Below are positions 1-9,183 of a stretch of 64,000 bases of DNA, piece by piece. Position numbers and translations under genes: made by a program. The stretch is from contig NZ_JAKGAS010000007.1 in assembly GCF_021532655.1 (NCBI RefSeq), positions 62,001 to 126,000 on the forward strand, written 5' to 3'. The notes beneath the pieces are model-generated. The model had not been told where the DNA came from. It searched no databases and saw only the letters and a list, made by a program, of their open reading frames with translations. The first letter of the stretch is position 1. Every line of letters starts with the position of its first letter. The DNA is from Paraglaciecola algarum. Lineage in GTDB: Bacteria; Pseudomonadota; Gammaproteobacteria; Enterobacterales; Alteromonadaceae.

Positions 1-1
1 A

Positions 2-295
2 AAACTAGGTGAGAATGTACAACTGATTTATCGCAAAGCCATCGATGCAGATCAAATCATTAGTCAATTACAAAATCACGGGAAAGGTAAATTTAGCGCA
101 ATATTTCCAGCAGAAGCAGGGTTTAGTGCGAACAGTAAGTATTTTAAACCTTACGTGGAAGAGTTAGCCAAAACGGTTGTAGAACTATCGGAACAACCTG
201 AGTCTGATTTAAAAACAGAATTACCTGACTTAGTGGCAAAAATAGAATTATTGCTTAAAACTTTAAGCCATTTTCAACAAACGGTGCGTAAGTAA
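2..295 (+). CDS. C-terminal fragment of an unidentified protein
   Basis: The frame is open from the left edge to a TAA at 293-295 and encodes about 97 residues; the start lies outside the window. The fragment is hydrophilic and ends in a Leu/Glu-rich, probably helical segment (VEELAKTVVEL, then LVAKIELLLKTL). I see no catalytic motif, membrane segment or signal peptide and do not recognise the family. It is convergent with the next gene and separated from it by a hairpin. That the frame is coding is supported by its codon use and its orderly end; the function is unknown. Confidence 0.6.
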   Translation, partial: KLGENVQLIYRKAIDADQIISQLQNHGKGKFSAIFPAEAGFSANSKYFKPYVEELAKTVVELSEQPESDLKTELPDLVAKIELLLKTLSHFQQTVRK

Positions 296-314
296 GTCAT
301 TTAAAAAGCTCTTT

Positions 315-342
315 CGAGCATCAAGTTTATTATTGATGCTCG
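315..342. terminator. Bidirectional hairpin between convergent genes
   Basis: A perfect 10-bp stem (CGAGCATCAA with TTGATGCTCG) closes an 8-nt loop. It overlaps the stop codon of the minus-strand gene ending at 330. On the minus strand it is followed by AAAGAGCTTTTT, a delayed T-run; on the plus strand there is no T-run. It most likely terminates the minus-strand gene and shields the plus-strand gene end. Confidence 0.55.
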
Positions 343-1619
343 GAATGAATAGGTAAGTTAGCAATTCTGCGCTGAATTTCATCTAACATTTTTACGTATT
401 TAGGGCTATCAACCTCACCAAACTGCTTGGTGAATTTTTCTTTTCTAAGACCTTCGGGCAGACCTTTAATCTGAGGGAAAAATAAACCTTCGCTATAATT
501 GTTGGCTAATTTTTGTTGTACAAACCAGGCTGTTGTTGGGTCGGTTGCGGCCCGTGCAAATTCAACCCCCGCAATATCGGCGGCTAAATCCACAAAACTA
601 TAACCACTGCCACCTTTGCCTCTATCCATTAGCTCTTTAAATTCACCTATAGCAATACTTAAGCCTTGCTCAGATAATATTTTAATCGCCGCTGAAAATA
701 GAAAGTGTTGATTTAAATCACCTCGATATTTCAACATAGGCTTTACTCTAGGTAAGGCGACTTTCCCTACTTCTGGTTGCACATCTCCAACAAAGTTAGC
801 AAACCTGTGGTGGCCAGCATAAATGGCTAAAGCCAAAATAGCGGCTTTATTTTCTTGCGCGGCGGTTTCGTATGTAGATCGTTGTTTTGCCCAATTAAAT
901 AAAGGCCCCATAAATTTAGCTAAAGACTGAGGCCGTGTTTTATTACCTATATCTAAATCAGACAGATTTTTAAGATAATATGCAGTTCTAAGGCGTAACT
1001 CTTCATCACTAGAGCCTCCTACACCTTGTTTAACTTCATTAAGATCTTTCAAAAATTGATCAAGTGGACGCACTGCTAATATCATTTTTTGCGGATACAT
1101 AGTCACATTCTCTACTTGCTGCACAAACTGGGTAGCTATGTCGCTGCCTGTGTACCAATTTGCTATAGTGACTAAAGTTCTCAGGGCTAAATTACCCGGA
1201 ATTAAAAAGGGGCCAACTTTAACGTGTTCGAATTGAATTCCAACTCCAGACAACATTAATATTTCAATATTAATATAGTTACCTAAGGGATTTTGTGGCA
1301 AAGCATAACTAGCCAAAATAAGCGCTGATTGAGAGGTGATTTCTACTTGACCTTGAAGCGGTTTATGGGCTCTTTGAGCAAAGCCAACTAAGCTATTTAA
1401 CTGGCTTTCTGTTATCGTAATATTTTGTTGAGTCTCACGATTTTTAACACTATCGCTAAGCTGTTTCATTAGCTTTTTGACTGACTCAGCCTGATCCACT
1501 TGTTGCCCACTTCTAGCACTAAACTGTGGCTCTGATTCAATAGATAAAATAAACAGACCAACAAAACTAGCCAATACTAGAAATAATATCAGTAACAGAT
1601 ATTTAAACAGCTTATACAA
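330..1619 (-). CDS. Conserved hypothetical membrane-anchored protein
   Basis: This 429-residue protein starts with a short cytoplasmic tail and one strong hydrophobic segment at about residues 5-26, so it is probably an inner-membrane anchored or secreted periplasmic protein. The rest is soluble and mixed alpha/beta. A conspicuous conserved-looking stretch near residue 340 reads GYSFVDLAADIAGVEFA and is followed by a C-terminal segment rich in Lys and Pro. I recognise this only as a hypothetical type seen in marine gammaproteobacteria and assign no function. It stands alone, convergent with the fragment at the left edge. The ATG at 1619 is preceded on the minus strand by AGAGGAATG-like sequence, a good ribosome site. 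Confidence 0.7.
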   Translation of the reverse strand: MYKLFKYLLLILFLVLASFVGLFILSIESEPQFSARSGQQVDQAESVKKLMKQLSDSVKNRETQQNITITESQLNSLVGFAQRAHKPLQGQVEITSQSALILASYALPQNPLGNYINIEILMLSGVGIQFEHVKVGPFLIPGNLALRTLVTIANWYTGSDIATQFVQQVENVTMYPQKMILAVRPLDQFLKDLNEVKQGVGGSSDEELRLRTAYYLKNLSDLDIGNKTRPQSLAKFMGPLFNWAKQRSTYETAAQENKAAILALAIYAGHHRFANFVGDVQPEVGKVALPRVKPMLKYRGDLNQHFLFSAAIKILSEQGLSIAIGEFKELMDRGKGGSGYSFVDLAADIAGVEFARAATDPTTAWFVQQKLANNYSEGLFFPQIKGLPEGLRKEKFTKQFGEVDSPKYVKMLDEIQRRIANLPIHSEHQ

Positions 1620-1764
1620 AAAACATTCCTCTTAAAAAACAGGCTGGGGGTCAGTGATGATATTAAACGATACTATCACTAAGAGGAACTCGAAAAATCC
1701 ATGATAATGAATATATATTATTCATTTCATCAAGCTTTGGGCTGCAGTATTAAGTTATCTTGTT

Positions 1765-2256
1765 TTAACTAAATAATTTCAACAACTTGATTGACTCTTT
1801 ATCTGCACGAACTAGATCTTGAGCTTTTTCAACTTCTGTTAGATATTGCTGCTTGTCAAAACACAAAATTGGAAAATCTGCATAATTCCAATACAAGCCC
1901 TGTGATTTTTTATCTACGTCATCTCTATTTGGATTGCGCCATTGGCCCCAAAAGACAAAATCATTAAATCCAGTGATTAGCCCTTGCAACACCCAACATT
2001 CCCATTCACCACAATCACATACGTAAGGCCTAAACCTTTGCCCCTGATTATTGATAGTGGCCATACTATGCATGATTTCGTAGCTACCTAAACCCGCTGT
2101 ATAAGCTCCATTAATTTTATGGTCAAAACGCTTTTCAAACTCAGCAATACTATCTAATAAACACACATCATCGATGTAAACATCGAATATTAAGCCCAAG
2201 CCTCGGTAATGCCCGACTGGTTTTAAACTAAGTTTGTTTAATATATCCTGGCTCAA
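1765..2256 (-). CDS. Hypothetical protein downstream of parE
   Basis: This 163-residue soluble protein begins 9 bp after the parE stop and is probably the last gene of the nudF-to-parE operon. It has no signal peptide or membrane segment. The middle holds a cysteine cluster, CDCGEWEC (about residues 80-87), that could bind a metal, and an aromatic-rich segment around FVFWGQWRNP. I do not recognise the family. Its position beside parE is not part of the enterobacterial arrangement, so it is a lineage-specific addition. Confidence 0.65.
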   Translation of the reverse strand: MSQDILNKLSLKPVGHYRGLGLIFDVYIDDVCLLDSIAEFEKRFDHKINGAYTAGLGSYEIMHSMATINNQGQRFRPYVCDCGEWECWVLQGLITGFNDFVFWGQWRNPNRDDVDKKSQGLYWNYADFPILCFDKQQYLTEVEKAQDLVRADKESIKLLKLFS

Positions 2257-2265
2257 GTGTAAAAC

Positions 2266-4155
2266 CTAAACGACTGCCATATTGCCTTTTGATTCCAACC
2301 ATTCTTTACGATCTGGCGCGCGTTTTTTAGCAAGTAACATATCCATGGTTTCTAACATTTGTTCATCATCTTCAACAGTTAACTGCACTAACCTGCGAGT
2401 ATTGGGATCCATAGTAGTTTCCCTTAGTTGTATTGGATTCATTTCACCCAAGCCTTTAAATCTTTGTACATTGACTTTACCGCGTTTTTTCTCAGCAACA
2501 ATGCGATCTAAAATGCCTTCTTTTTCACCTTCATCTAAAGCGTAAAAGACTTCTTTACCTATATCGATTCTAAATAACGGAGGCATGGCCACATAAACGT
2601 GTCCGGTATTGACTAACTTACGGAAGTGTTTAACAAACAAGGCACACAAAAGGGTGGCGATATGTAAACCATCAGAGTCAGCATCGGCCAAAATACAGAT
2701 TTTATCGTAACGCAGGCCAGATAAATCGTCTGAATCGGGATCTATGCCTAAAGCCACAGAAATATCATGAATTTCGTTAGAAGCTAACACCTGAGATGAG
2801 TCAACTTCCCAACTGTTTAGAATTTTTCCTCGTAACGGCATAATCGCTTGAAAATCACGATCTCTGGCTTGTTTAGCGGAACCACCAGCGGAATCCCCTT
2901 CCACTAAAAACAATTCTGAACGCGAGGTGTCTTGGGTGGAACAATCGGTCAATTTACCGGGTAATGCGGGGCCGGAAGTGACCTTTTTACGGGCCACTTT
3001 TTTACTTTGACGTAAGCGGGACTGAGCATTGTTGATGCACATTTCAGCTAGGAGTTCGGCCACATCAGTGTGTTGGTTTAACCACAGGCTAAAAGCATCT
3101 TTTACTACGCCTGATACAAACACTGCCGCTTGCCTTGAAGATAGACGTTCTTTAATTTGACCGGCAAATTGAGGATCTTGCATTTTAGTAGACAAAATAT
3201 AAGTACAGCGATCCCATATGTCCTCAGGAGTTAACTTCACACCTCGTGGCATTAGATTTCTAAATTCACAAAACTCTCGCATGGATTCTAATAAGCCCTG
3301 ACGCAAACCGTTTACGTGTGTTCCACCTTGCGCTGTAGGGATAAGATTCACGTAACTCTCGGTGATCATTTCGCCACCTTCTGGCAACCACATTACCGCC
3401 CAGTCAGCAGCCTCAGTGTTACCTGAAAAAGCTCCAACGAACGGTGCGTCATTAGGTAATGTTTCATACTCTTTTACCGACTGATATAAATAATCTTTTA
3501 GGCCGTCTTCAAAAAACCACTCTTGGCTTTCGTTGGTAATTTTATTATTAAACTTAATCCGTAAACCCGGACACAAAACAGCTTTGGCACGTAATACATG
3601 TAATAATTTTGATACCGAAAACTTAGCCGAATCAAAATATTTGGGATCTGGCCAAAAATGCACTTTAGTCCCAGTATTACGTTTTCCACAGGTATCCACA
3701 ATTTCTAGTTCTTGAACTTTTTCACCATTTTCAAAGGCGATTTGATACACGTTTCCGTCACGTCGAATATTTAATTCAACCCGAGTAGACAAGGCATTAA
3801 CCACGGAAATACCCACACCATGTAAACCACCAGAAAACTGGTAATTTTTATTGGAAAATTTACCACCCGCATGTAACTTAGTCATGATCAATTCAACACC
3901 AGAAATCCCTTCTTCTGGATGAATATCTACTGGCATGCCTCGACCATCATCCGTTACCTCTATGGATTGATCTGCATGCAAGGTGACTTTAATAGAACTT
4001 GCATGTCCAGCCAAAGCCTCATCCACACTGTTGTCTATCACTTCCTGACTTAGGTGATTAGGGCGAGTCGTATCGGTGTACATTCCAGGACGTCTTTGTA
4101 CCGGCTCTAGACCGTTTAAGACTTCAATGGCTTCTGCGTTATATTGATCTGACAT
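2266..4155 (-). CDS. parE: DNA topoisomerase IV subunit B (ParE)
   Basis: ParE is the ATPase subunit of topoisomerase IV, which decatenates daughter chromosomes with ParC. The 629-residue length matches the family. The GHKL ATPase is at the N terminus: EVIDNSVDEAL (38-48), DDGRGMP (69-75) and the lid motif GGLHGVGISV (109-118). The transducer domain follows. The TOPRIM domain carries EGDSAGGSA (419-427) and the acidic DADSDG (491-496). The C terminus has the QRFKGLGEM motif. It is the fifth gene of a conserved run with yqiA, cpdA, yqiB and nudF upstream; parC is not in the window. The sequence is intact and no oddities are seen. Confidence 0.97.
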   Translation of the reverse strand: MSDQYNAEAIEVLNGLEPVQRRPGMYTDTTRPNHLSQEVIDNSVDEALAGHASSIKVTLHADQSIEVTDDGRGMPVDIHPEEGISGVELIMTKLHAGGKFSNKNYQFSGGLHGVGISVVNALSTRVELNIRRDGNVYQIAFENGEKVQELEIVDTCGKRNTGTKVHFWPDPKYFDSAKFSVSKLLHVLRAKAVLCPGLRIKFNNKITNESQEWFFEDGLKDYLYQSVKEYETLPNDAPFVGAFSGNTEAADWAVMWLPEGGEMITESYVNLIPTAQGGTHVNGLRQGLLESMREFCEFRNLMPRGVKLTPEDIWDRCTYILSTKMQDPQFAGQIKERLSSRQAAVFVSGVVKDAFSLWLNQHTDVAELLAEMCINNAQSRLRQSKKVARKKVTSGPALPGKLTDCSTQDTSRSELFLVEGDSAGGSAKQARDRDFQAIMPLRGKILNSWEVDSSQVLASNEIHDISVALGIDPDSDDLSGLRYDKICILADADSDGLHIATLLCALFVKHFRKLVNTGHVYVAMPPLFRIDIGKEVFYALDEGEKEGILDRIVAEKKRGKVNVQRFKGLGEMNPIQLRETTMDPNTRRLVQLTVEDDEQMLETMDMLLAKKRAPDRKEWLESKGNMAVV

Positions 4156-4242
4156 AATTTTTTGTATTCTTATTGTTCGCGCTAGTTCAAGTTAAATAAG
4201 TAGAGAAACTTTCCACTAAAGGTATGTTATACCAAGCTTCAT

Positions 4243-4821
4243 TTAGTCTTGCAGTAGAAACCTAAAAATATCTGGCAAGAATCGTTCAAAATGCTGAAAA
4301 CTATGATCACCACCTGGTTCAATTGTCATTTTACACCCATGATATTTTTGTTCTGCTTGCCGATAGTCCAGCGTTTCATCTGCAGTTTGTAACAACACCC
4401 AATAATTCAATAAATTGGTCACTCTAGGTGAGTCCAAACTAATCAGTTCGGTTATATGTTTATGCTCAAGCAAAAAAGCTTCATCTGTGTATGGACTGGT
4501 ATGTTCACCCAAATAATCCACTAACAAGTCGTAAGGTTTAACCGCTGGATTAACTAATACTGCTTTACCACCGTATTTTTCACGCATGTAGGTCGACAAA
4601 TAGCCACCTAAAGAGCTACCCACAAACCGTAATTTTTTATTAGGATGTTGGGCAATGATGTTTTCAATAGTTTGCGCCGCCTGTAGTGGGTAATTAGCTA
4701 ACTTAGGCACTTCTAAGGTCAATTTCGGATAATGACGGTTAACGAACGCTTTAGTTTGCTGGGCTTTAAAAGATTGTGGTGAACTTAAAAATCCATGCAA
4801 ATAAATGACTAAATAATCCAA
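4243..4821 (-). CDS. yqiA: YqiA-type esterase
   Basis: This is a 192-residue alpha/beta hydrolase of the YqiA/UPF0227 type. The N-terminal YLHGFLSSP is the oxyanion region, and GSSLGG (68-73) is the nucleophile elbow with Ser70. The C-terminal GGDHSFQHFE supplies the catalytic His. E. coli YqiA has esterase activity towards acyl-CoA and p-nitrophenyl esters; its physiological substrate is unknown. The gene lies between cpdA and parE, exactly as in E. coli. The gap of 23 bp to cpdA suggests cotranscription. Confidence 0.9.
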   Translation of the reverse strand: MDYLVIYLHGFLSSPQSFKAQQTKAFVNRHYPKLTLEVPKLANYPLQAAQTIENIIAQHPNKKLRFVGSSLGGYLSTYMREKYGGKAVLVNPAVKPYDLLVDYLGEHTSPYTDEAFLLEHKHITELISLDSPRVTNLLNYWVLLQTADETLDYRQAEQKYHGCKMTIEPGGDHSFQHFERFLPDIFRFLLQD

Positions 4822-4844
4822 TATTTTAGACCCAAATAATGTGT

Positions 4845-5588
4845 TTAAAGAATACGTTTAACTGAAGTACTTATTTGACCATTTTCTAATAAGTTAATCA
4901 CCCTGAAACCTGGCCTTAATTCACTCACTGCAAATAACTCACTATTTTGCCATTGCCAACAGGTTGAAGGGCAAGCCATATACTGAATTCCGTTTTTAGT
5001 GGATTCAATGTCAGAATGAATATGCCCGTAAACCACAGCTTTAACTGCGCTATGCTGATTAATTAACTCAACAAACTCGTGTCGATTAAGCCATGGGTGT
5101 TTATCCATCCAACCGCCACAGTCGAGTGGGTGATGGTGTACTGCAATTAAATGTGCTTTTTCTGGGTTTCGATCTAACTGCTCTGACAAAACCAATAAGT
5201 CTTGAACTGAAACTTGGCCAAAAGTGCTTTTGTAATGACTATTTAACAAATGAATTTGCCACTCTTTCTCATCTGATATGAGCGGTGAATTACCCCACAA
5301 AACATTTTGCGGAAATTCACTTTTTAGCAGCTCAGGGCTATCATGGTTTCCTGGTAAAATAGTTATGCCACAGCGTAAATTGGCGTTGGATATTAACTGT
5401 TTAAAGTGTTGGTAGCTTCCAATCGAACCGTCACCACTTACATCACCGGTTACCAATAACAAATCCGGTTTGTAACCACTTACTTCCTTCAAGATTATTT
5501 TAAGCGTTTGATAAGGATTTATTTGCTTGTATCCAAGTTTATTTACATCAGCAAATAGATGACAATCTGTTATTTGTACCAGGCGCAT
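4845..5588 (-). CDS. cpdA: 3',5'-cyclic AMP phosphodiesterase CpdA
   Basis: CpdA hydrolyses cAMP to AMP and so lowers CRP activity. The 247-residue protein has the complete calcineurin-type dimetal motif set: TDCHLF near the N terminus, TGDVSGDGS (about 47-55), GNHDS (about 81-85), a HHHP segment and GHIHSD near residue 190. The first motif has Cys where D-x-H families commonly have another residue, which does not remove a metal ligand. Operon position between yqiB and yqiA supports the name. It starts 6 bp after the yqiB stop. Confidence 0.92.
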   Translation of the reverse strand: MRLVQITDCHLFADVNKLGYKQINPYQTLKIILKEVSGYKPDLLLVTGDVSGDGSIGSYQHFKQLISNANLRCGITILPGNHDSPELLKSEFPQNVLWGNSPLISDEKEWQIHLLNSHYKSTFGQVSVQDLLVLSEQLDRNPEKAHLIAVHHHPLDCGGWMDKHPWLNRHEFVELINQHSAVKAVVYGHIHSDIESTKNGIQYMACPSTCWQWQNSELFAVSELRPGFRVINLLENGQISTSVKRIL

Positions 5589-5594
5589 AAAAAG

Positions 5595-6038
5595 TTAATT
5601 CGCTACAGGCTGTGTTTGCTTGTTTTGATTCAGGCAAAATTGCAACCACTCCGCCAAAAACTGATTAACCATTTCTTTTTCGTTTTTTTGATACATCTTA
5701 ATATTGGGATATTGATAGCTAGGTTTAAGAGAACCAATATTTTGTGCGCTTAATACTTCAGCCATTTTTGCATCGTGGTACAACCTAACTTGTACTATTG
5801 GCCTTAAAAATTCAAAACCTGTTTGACTCTTTTGCGACATTTCTAAGGTACTAGTGTATCGACTGCATTCAATAATTTTGATGGTATATTGTAAAGAGCT
5901 ATTGATATCAAATTGATAACTTAAATCTTCAGTATCACAATCGGGTAACAACCTAAGTAAACGCCCATAATTTAGCTCACACACCTGGTGCATGTTAGCT
6001 AATTTGGGGACGTACTTTTTACCGACTACTTTATTCAT
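5595..6038 (-). CDS. yqiB: DUF1249 protein YqiB
   Basis: This 147-residue soluble protein matches the DUF1249/YqiB family in length and position. Family features seen are an N-terminal YVPKLANMHQVCELNYGRL segment and a central beta-rich part ending in VRLYHDAKMAEVL. No biochemical role is established for the family. Its start overlaps the end of nudF by 8 bp, which implies translational coupling. Confidence 0.88.
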   Translation of the reverse strand: MNKVVGKKYVPKLANMHQVCELNYGRLLRLLPDCDTEDLSYQFDINSSLQYTIKIIECSRYTSTLEMSQKSQTGFEFLRPIVQVRLYHDAKMAEVLSAQNIGSLKPSYQYPNIKMYQKNEKEMVNQFLAEWLQFCLNQNKQTQPVAN

Positions 6039-6666
6039 TTTCCCATAAATCCAATACTTTTTGTTTATTCATAGTAAACCACTGCAGGGCAATAAGTGTC
6101 GCTGCATTATCCACTTTACCTTGTTCAATCCACTCAATTGCTTGGGTGGCAGAAACTCTGTGTACTAAAATATCTTCACCTTCATATTCTAAACCATGCA
6201 CACCTTGTGCTTGCGTGGCATCCACTTCACCCACAAAAATATGTAACCTTTCAGTTGTTCCACCTGGGCTAGACAAATAGCTCAATGCTTTAGTTAGGTT
6301 TTTTATCTTTACCCCAGCCTCTTCTTCAGCTTCTCGGCGACAGACGTTCTCTGCGGTTTCTCCCTCATCAATAATTCCGGCTACCACCTCGAGTAACCAA
6401 GGCGATTCAGAAGTAGGGAATGCGCCAATACGAATTTGTTCTATCATCACAAATTCATCTAAGTTGGGGTCATAAAGCAAGACCGCTATAGCGTGACCTC
6501 GCTCGAAAATCTCTCTTTCAATTACTTCACTCCAACCACCTTTATACAATTTATGTTTAAAAGCATACTTCACCATATTAAAAAAACCGCTATACAAGGA
6601 TTCTTTTTTTAATATTTGTACATCTTGTTGGCCGTATCGCTGAACCTGATTAGTTATCTTAGTCAA
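6031..6666 (-). CDS. nudF: ADP-ribose diphosphatase NudF
   Basis: NudF splits ADP-ribose into AMP and ribose 5-phosphate. The 211-residue protein carries a complete Nudix box, GIIDEGETAENVCRREAEEE then AG, at about residues 93-114, and a following SSPGGTTERLHIF segment that is typical of the ADP-ribose subfamily. It is the first gene of the operon running through yqiB, cpdA and yqiA to parE. About 250 bp separate it from divergent tolC, so the two promoters lie in that space. Confidence 0.93.
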   Translation of the reverse strand: MTKITNQVQRYGQQDVQILKKESLYSGFFNMVKYAFKHKLYKGGWSEVIEREIFERGHAIAVLLYDPNLDEFVMIEQIRIGAFPTSESPWLLEVVAGIIDEGETAENVCRREAEEEAGVKIKNLTKALSYLSSPGGTTERLHIFVGEVDATQAQGVHGLEYEGEDILVHRVSATQAIEWIEQGKVDNAATLIALQWFTMNKQKVLDLWENE

Positions 6667-6916
6667 AGCTATTTCCTACTAAGTTTTCAGTGGTTTTATG
6701 GGTCTATTGTAACCCAATCTAATCAAGCTTTAGTTATTTATAATTGAGTCCCTAATAACTTTAACATGTTTAGCCACACATTCTGTTACACTTGGATACG
6801 CTGTGTTACCACAAAGGGTTTTTAGTTAGGTCTTGATTTGCTTAGACTTTAACTACATATACAATATTCTGGCAAGATCGAGCTGGACAATAGATAGCGA
6901 ACCATTAGGACAACAA

Positions 6917-8197
6917 ATGAAAAAGACACTTTTATCACTATTGATAAGTGTAGGCATGACTTCTTCTGCTTATGCTGACTCACTATTTGAAGTTTATCAG
7001 CAAGCTTTGCAAAACGACCCTAGCACTTTGCAATCTAAGGCAAATAAAGAAGCCGCATTTATTGGTATTGAAAGAAGTCGAGCTAGCTTATTGCCACAAA
7101 TATCAGCATCTTTATCAGCAAATAAATCCTATGGTGATAGTGAAGGTTCCTCAAACGGTGCAGGAGTAAGTTTACGCCAAAGTATTTATGACCAATCCAA
7201 CTGGATTGCTGTAGATCGTGCTGAATTAGTTGCTAGTCGAGCTGACACTATATATGCCCAAGCCATGCAAAATCTGATTGTGCGCACGGTTACAAACTAC
7301 TTCAATACCTTGCAAGCCAAAGATGACTTGGAGTTTGCCAAAGCAGAAAAACGCGCTATCGAACGCCAGCTAGAACAAACTAAACAAAGATTTGAAGTTG
7401 GCTTAACCGCCATTACGGACGTGCATGAAGCACAAGCCCAATATGATACCTCACTGGCTTCAGAAATTAGTGCGGAGAATGAAGTAGAAAATAACCTAGA
7501 GGCTTTGCGAGAAATTACTGGCCGTTATTATTCTTCGCTAAATAGTTTAAATACGGACACATTTGCGGCTGCAATGCCATCTCCTTCAAATATCGAAGAC
7601 TGGTTAAAATTAGCTGACGAATTCAATTTGCAAATAATATCTGCCAATACCAGTGTAGACATTGCTAAATTTGATATTAAAAACGCTCGTTCTGGTCACA
7701 TGCCAACAGTAAGCTTATCAGCCAATGCTAACTCAAATGATGATGATGACTCAGATAGTCGATTTAACACCTATGGTATTGGATTATCTGTCTCTGTTCC
7801 TATCTATAGCGGTGGCCGAACCTCGGCTGACGTAAGTACTGCAAAATTTAACTTTGTAGCCAATAGCGAAGAAAGAGAACGTACTCGTAGGCAAGTGATC
7901 CGCAATGTGCGCTCAAATTACAATGGTGTTAAATCTGCAATCGCTAGAATCAAAGCTTTCGAACAATCTGTTGTATCAGCTGAAAGTGCCTTAAAAGCTA
8001 CAGAAGCAGGTTTTGAAGTAGGTACCCGTACAATTGTTGATGTGCTAAACAGTACTCGTAATTTATTTAACGCTAAACGTAATTTATCTAGGGTTAGGTA
8101 TGGTTATGTAACTAGTGTGATGGATTTGAAATTAGCTGCCGGCAAATTATCTGAACAAGATGTTAAAGACATAGACTCGGCACTAGTTAGCCTTTAG
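6917..8197 (+). CDS. tolC: TolC family outer-membrane efflux channel
   Basis: TolC is the outer-membrane exit duct for RND/ABC efflux and type I secretion. An ATG further upstream at 6833 is in frame, but the start chosen here has AGGA 6 bp before it and begins directly with a signal peptide (MKKTLLSLLISVGMTSSAYA). The mature part has the two OEP repeats of long helices and beta strands, with sequence such as ITDVHEAQAQYD in the first and TIVDVLNSTRNLFNAKRNLS in the second. The product is 426 residues. It is divergent from nudF as in E. coli and is followed by a strong terminator. It could serve the RND pair at 22.6-27 kb. Confidence 0.94.
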   Translation: MKKTLLSLLISVGMTSSAYADSLFEVYQQALQNDPSTLQSKANKEAAFIGIERSRASLLPQISASLSANKSYGDSEGSSNGAGVSLRQSIYDQSNWIAVDRAELVASRADTIYAQAMQNLIVRTVTNYFNTLQAKDDLEFAKAEKRAIERQLEQTKQRFEVGLTAITDVHEAQAQYDTSLASEISAENEVENNLEALREITGRYYSSLNSLNTDTFAAAMPSPSNIEDWLKLADEFNLQIISANTSVDIAKFDIKNARSGHMPTVSLSANANSNDDDDSDSRFNTYGIGLSVSVPIYSGGRTSADVSTAKFNFVANSEERERTRRQVIRNVRSNYNGVKSAIARIKAFEQSVVSAESALKATEAGFEVGTRTIVDVLNSTRNLFNAKRNLSRVRYGYVTSVMDLKLAAGKLSEQDVKDIDSALVSL

Positions 8198-8218
8198 GTG
8201 TTTACATACTTAATTATC

Positions 8219-8243
8219 AAAGGCAGCAATCGCTGCCTTTTTT
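8219..8243 (+). terminator. Rho-independent terminator of tolC
   Basis: The 9-bp stem AAAGGCAGC/GCTGCCTTT encloses a 4-nt loop and runs into a T-rich tail. It begins 21 bp after the tolC stop codon. Confidence 0.9.
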
Positions 8244-8302
8244 ATTGACAGATTCAACTAAATCACTATTCTAACGCCGTTAATTTTTCAGTCGATAACC
8301 CT

Positions 8303-9121
8303 ATGAAAGCATCAAGTCTAAAAAATACATTTATCCAAATTCGAAGCAACAAACTTTTTGAAATTTTTGTAGTGACCGTTATCATATTTTCTGCATTATT
8401 AGTGGGTGCAAAAACATACGATGCGTCAAATACCAGCACTATGTTATTGGTCACTAAGTTTCTAGATTGGTTTATTAGTGCATTCTTTTTAACAGAGATC
8501 ACTATTCGTTTTTTAGCAGAACACAAAAAACGAGACTTCTTTAAAAGTTTTTGGAACATCTTCGATACTCTAATTGTTATTGTCAGCCTTATTCCAGCAG
8601 ATGATGCTGAACTAGCCGTGATTGCTCGTTTAGTAAGAGTATTCAGAGTGTTGCGGATGATTTCGATTATTCCTGAACTACGTATATTATTAGTTTCTTT
8701 AGTAAAAGCATTACCACAGCTTGGTTATGTAATGTTACTTATGTTCATTATCTTTTACATCTATGCAGCCATAGGTAGCACCTTATTTGAAGCAATCAAC
8801 CCTGTGTTATGGGGCGATATTACTATCTCTTTATTGACTTTATTTAGGGTGATGACTTTTGAAGATTGGACTGATGTCATGTACGAAACAATGGAGGTGT
8901 ATCCACTTAGCTGGGTCTTCTATTTAACCTTTATATTCTTCACCGCCTTTGCGTTTTTGAATATGGTAATTGGTATAGTTGTGGGTGTGATGGAGCAAGA
9001 AAACGCTAAGGCTAGGGCAGAAAAGTTAGAAGAAGACGGCGAACCTAGTTTGAAAGATATATCTGCACAAATTACTTCTTTACAAGCTCAAGTGAATACT
9101 CTGAAAATTGACAAGCATTAA
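8303..9121 (+). CDS. Voltage-gated cation channel, BacNav-like
   Basis: This 272-residue protein is a one-domain six-helix ion channel of the bacterial NaChBac/NavAb superfamily. S1-S4 occupy about residues 20-130; S4 has four arginines at three-residue spacing (R109, R112, R115, R118). The pore helix and filter read TLFRVMTFEDWTD (179-191), followed by S6 (about 203-229). The C-terminal tail ends in a heptad-like coiled coil (ISAQITSLQAQVNTLKI) that would assemble the tetramer. The filter TFEDWTD aligns with TLESWSM of NavAb but has acidic residues at the second-to-last and fourth positions as in the engineered calcium channel CavAb. The ribosome site before the ATG at 8303 is weak. It stands alone between tolC and prsT. 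Confidence 0.88.
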   Translation: MKASSLKNTFIQIRSNKLFEIFVVTVIIFSALLVGAKTYDASNTSTMLLVTKFLDWFISAFFLTEITIRFLAEHKKRDFFKSFWNIFDTLIVIVSLIPADDAELAVIARLVRVFRVLRMISIIPELRILLVSLVKALPQLGYVMLLMFIIFYIYAAIGSTLFEAINPVLWGDITISLLTLFRVMTFEDWTDVMYETMEVYPLSWVFYLTFIFFTAFAFLNMVIGIVVGVMEQENAKARAEKLEEDGEPSLKDISAQITSLQAQVNTLKIDKH

Positions 9122-9183
9122 GTAAAGTTTATGTTTCAATAAAAATTAAAATTCCCTAATCAATTATTGAGGGGCCCGATTTT

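Noticed and set aside
1700..1735. AT-rich palindrome ATAATGAATATATATTATTCATT as a terminator of the parE operon
   Set aside because: The stem is all A/T and weak, with no T-run of significance.
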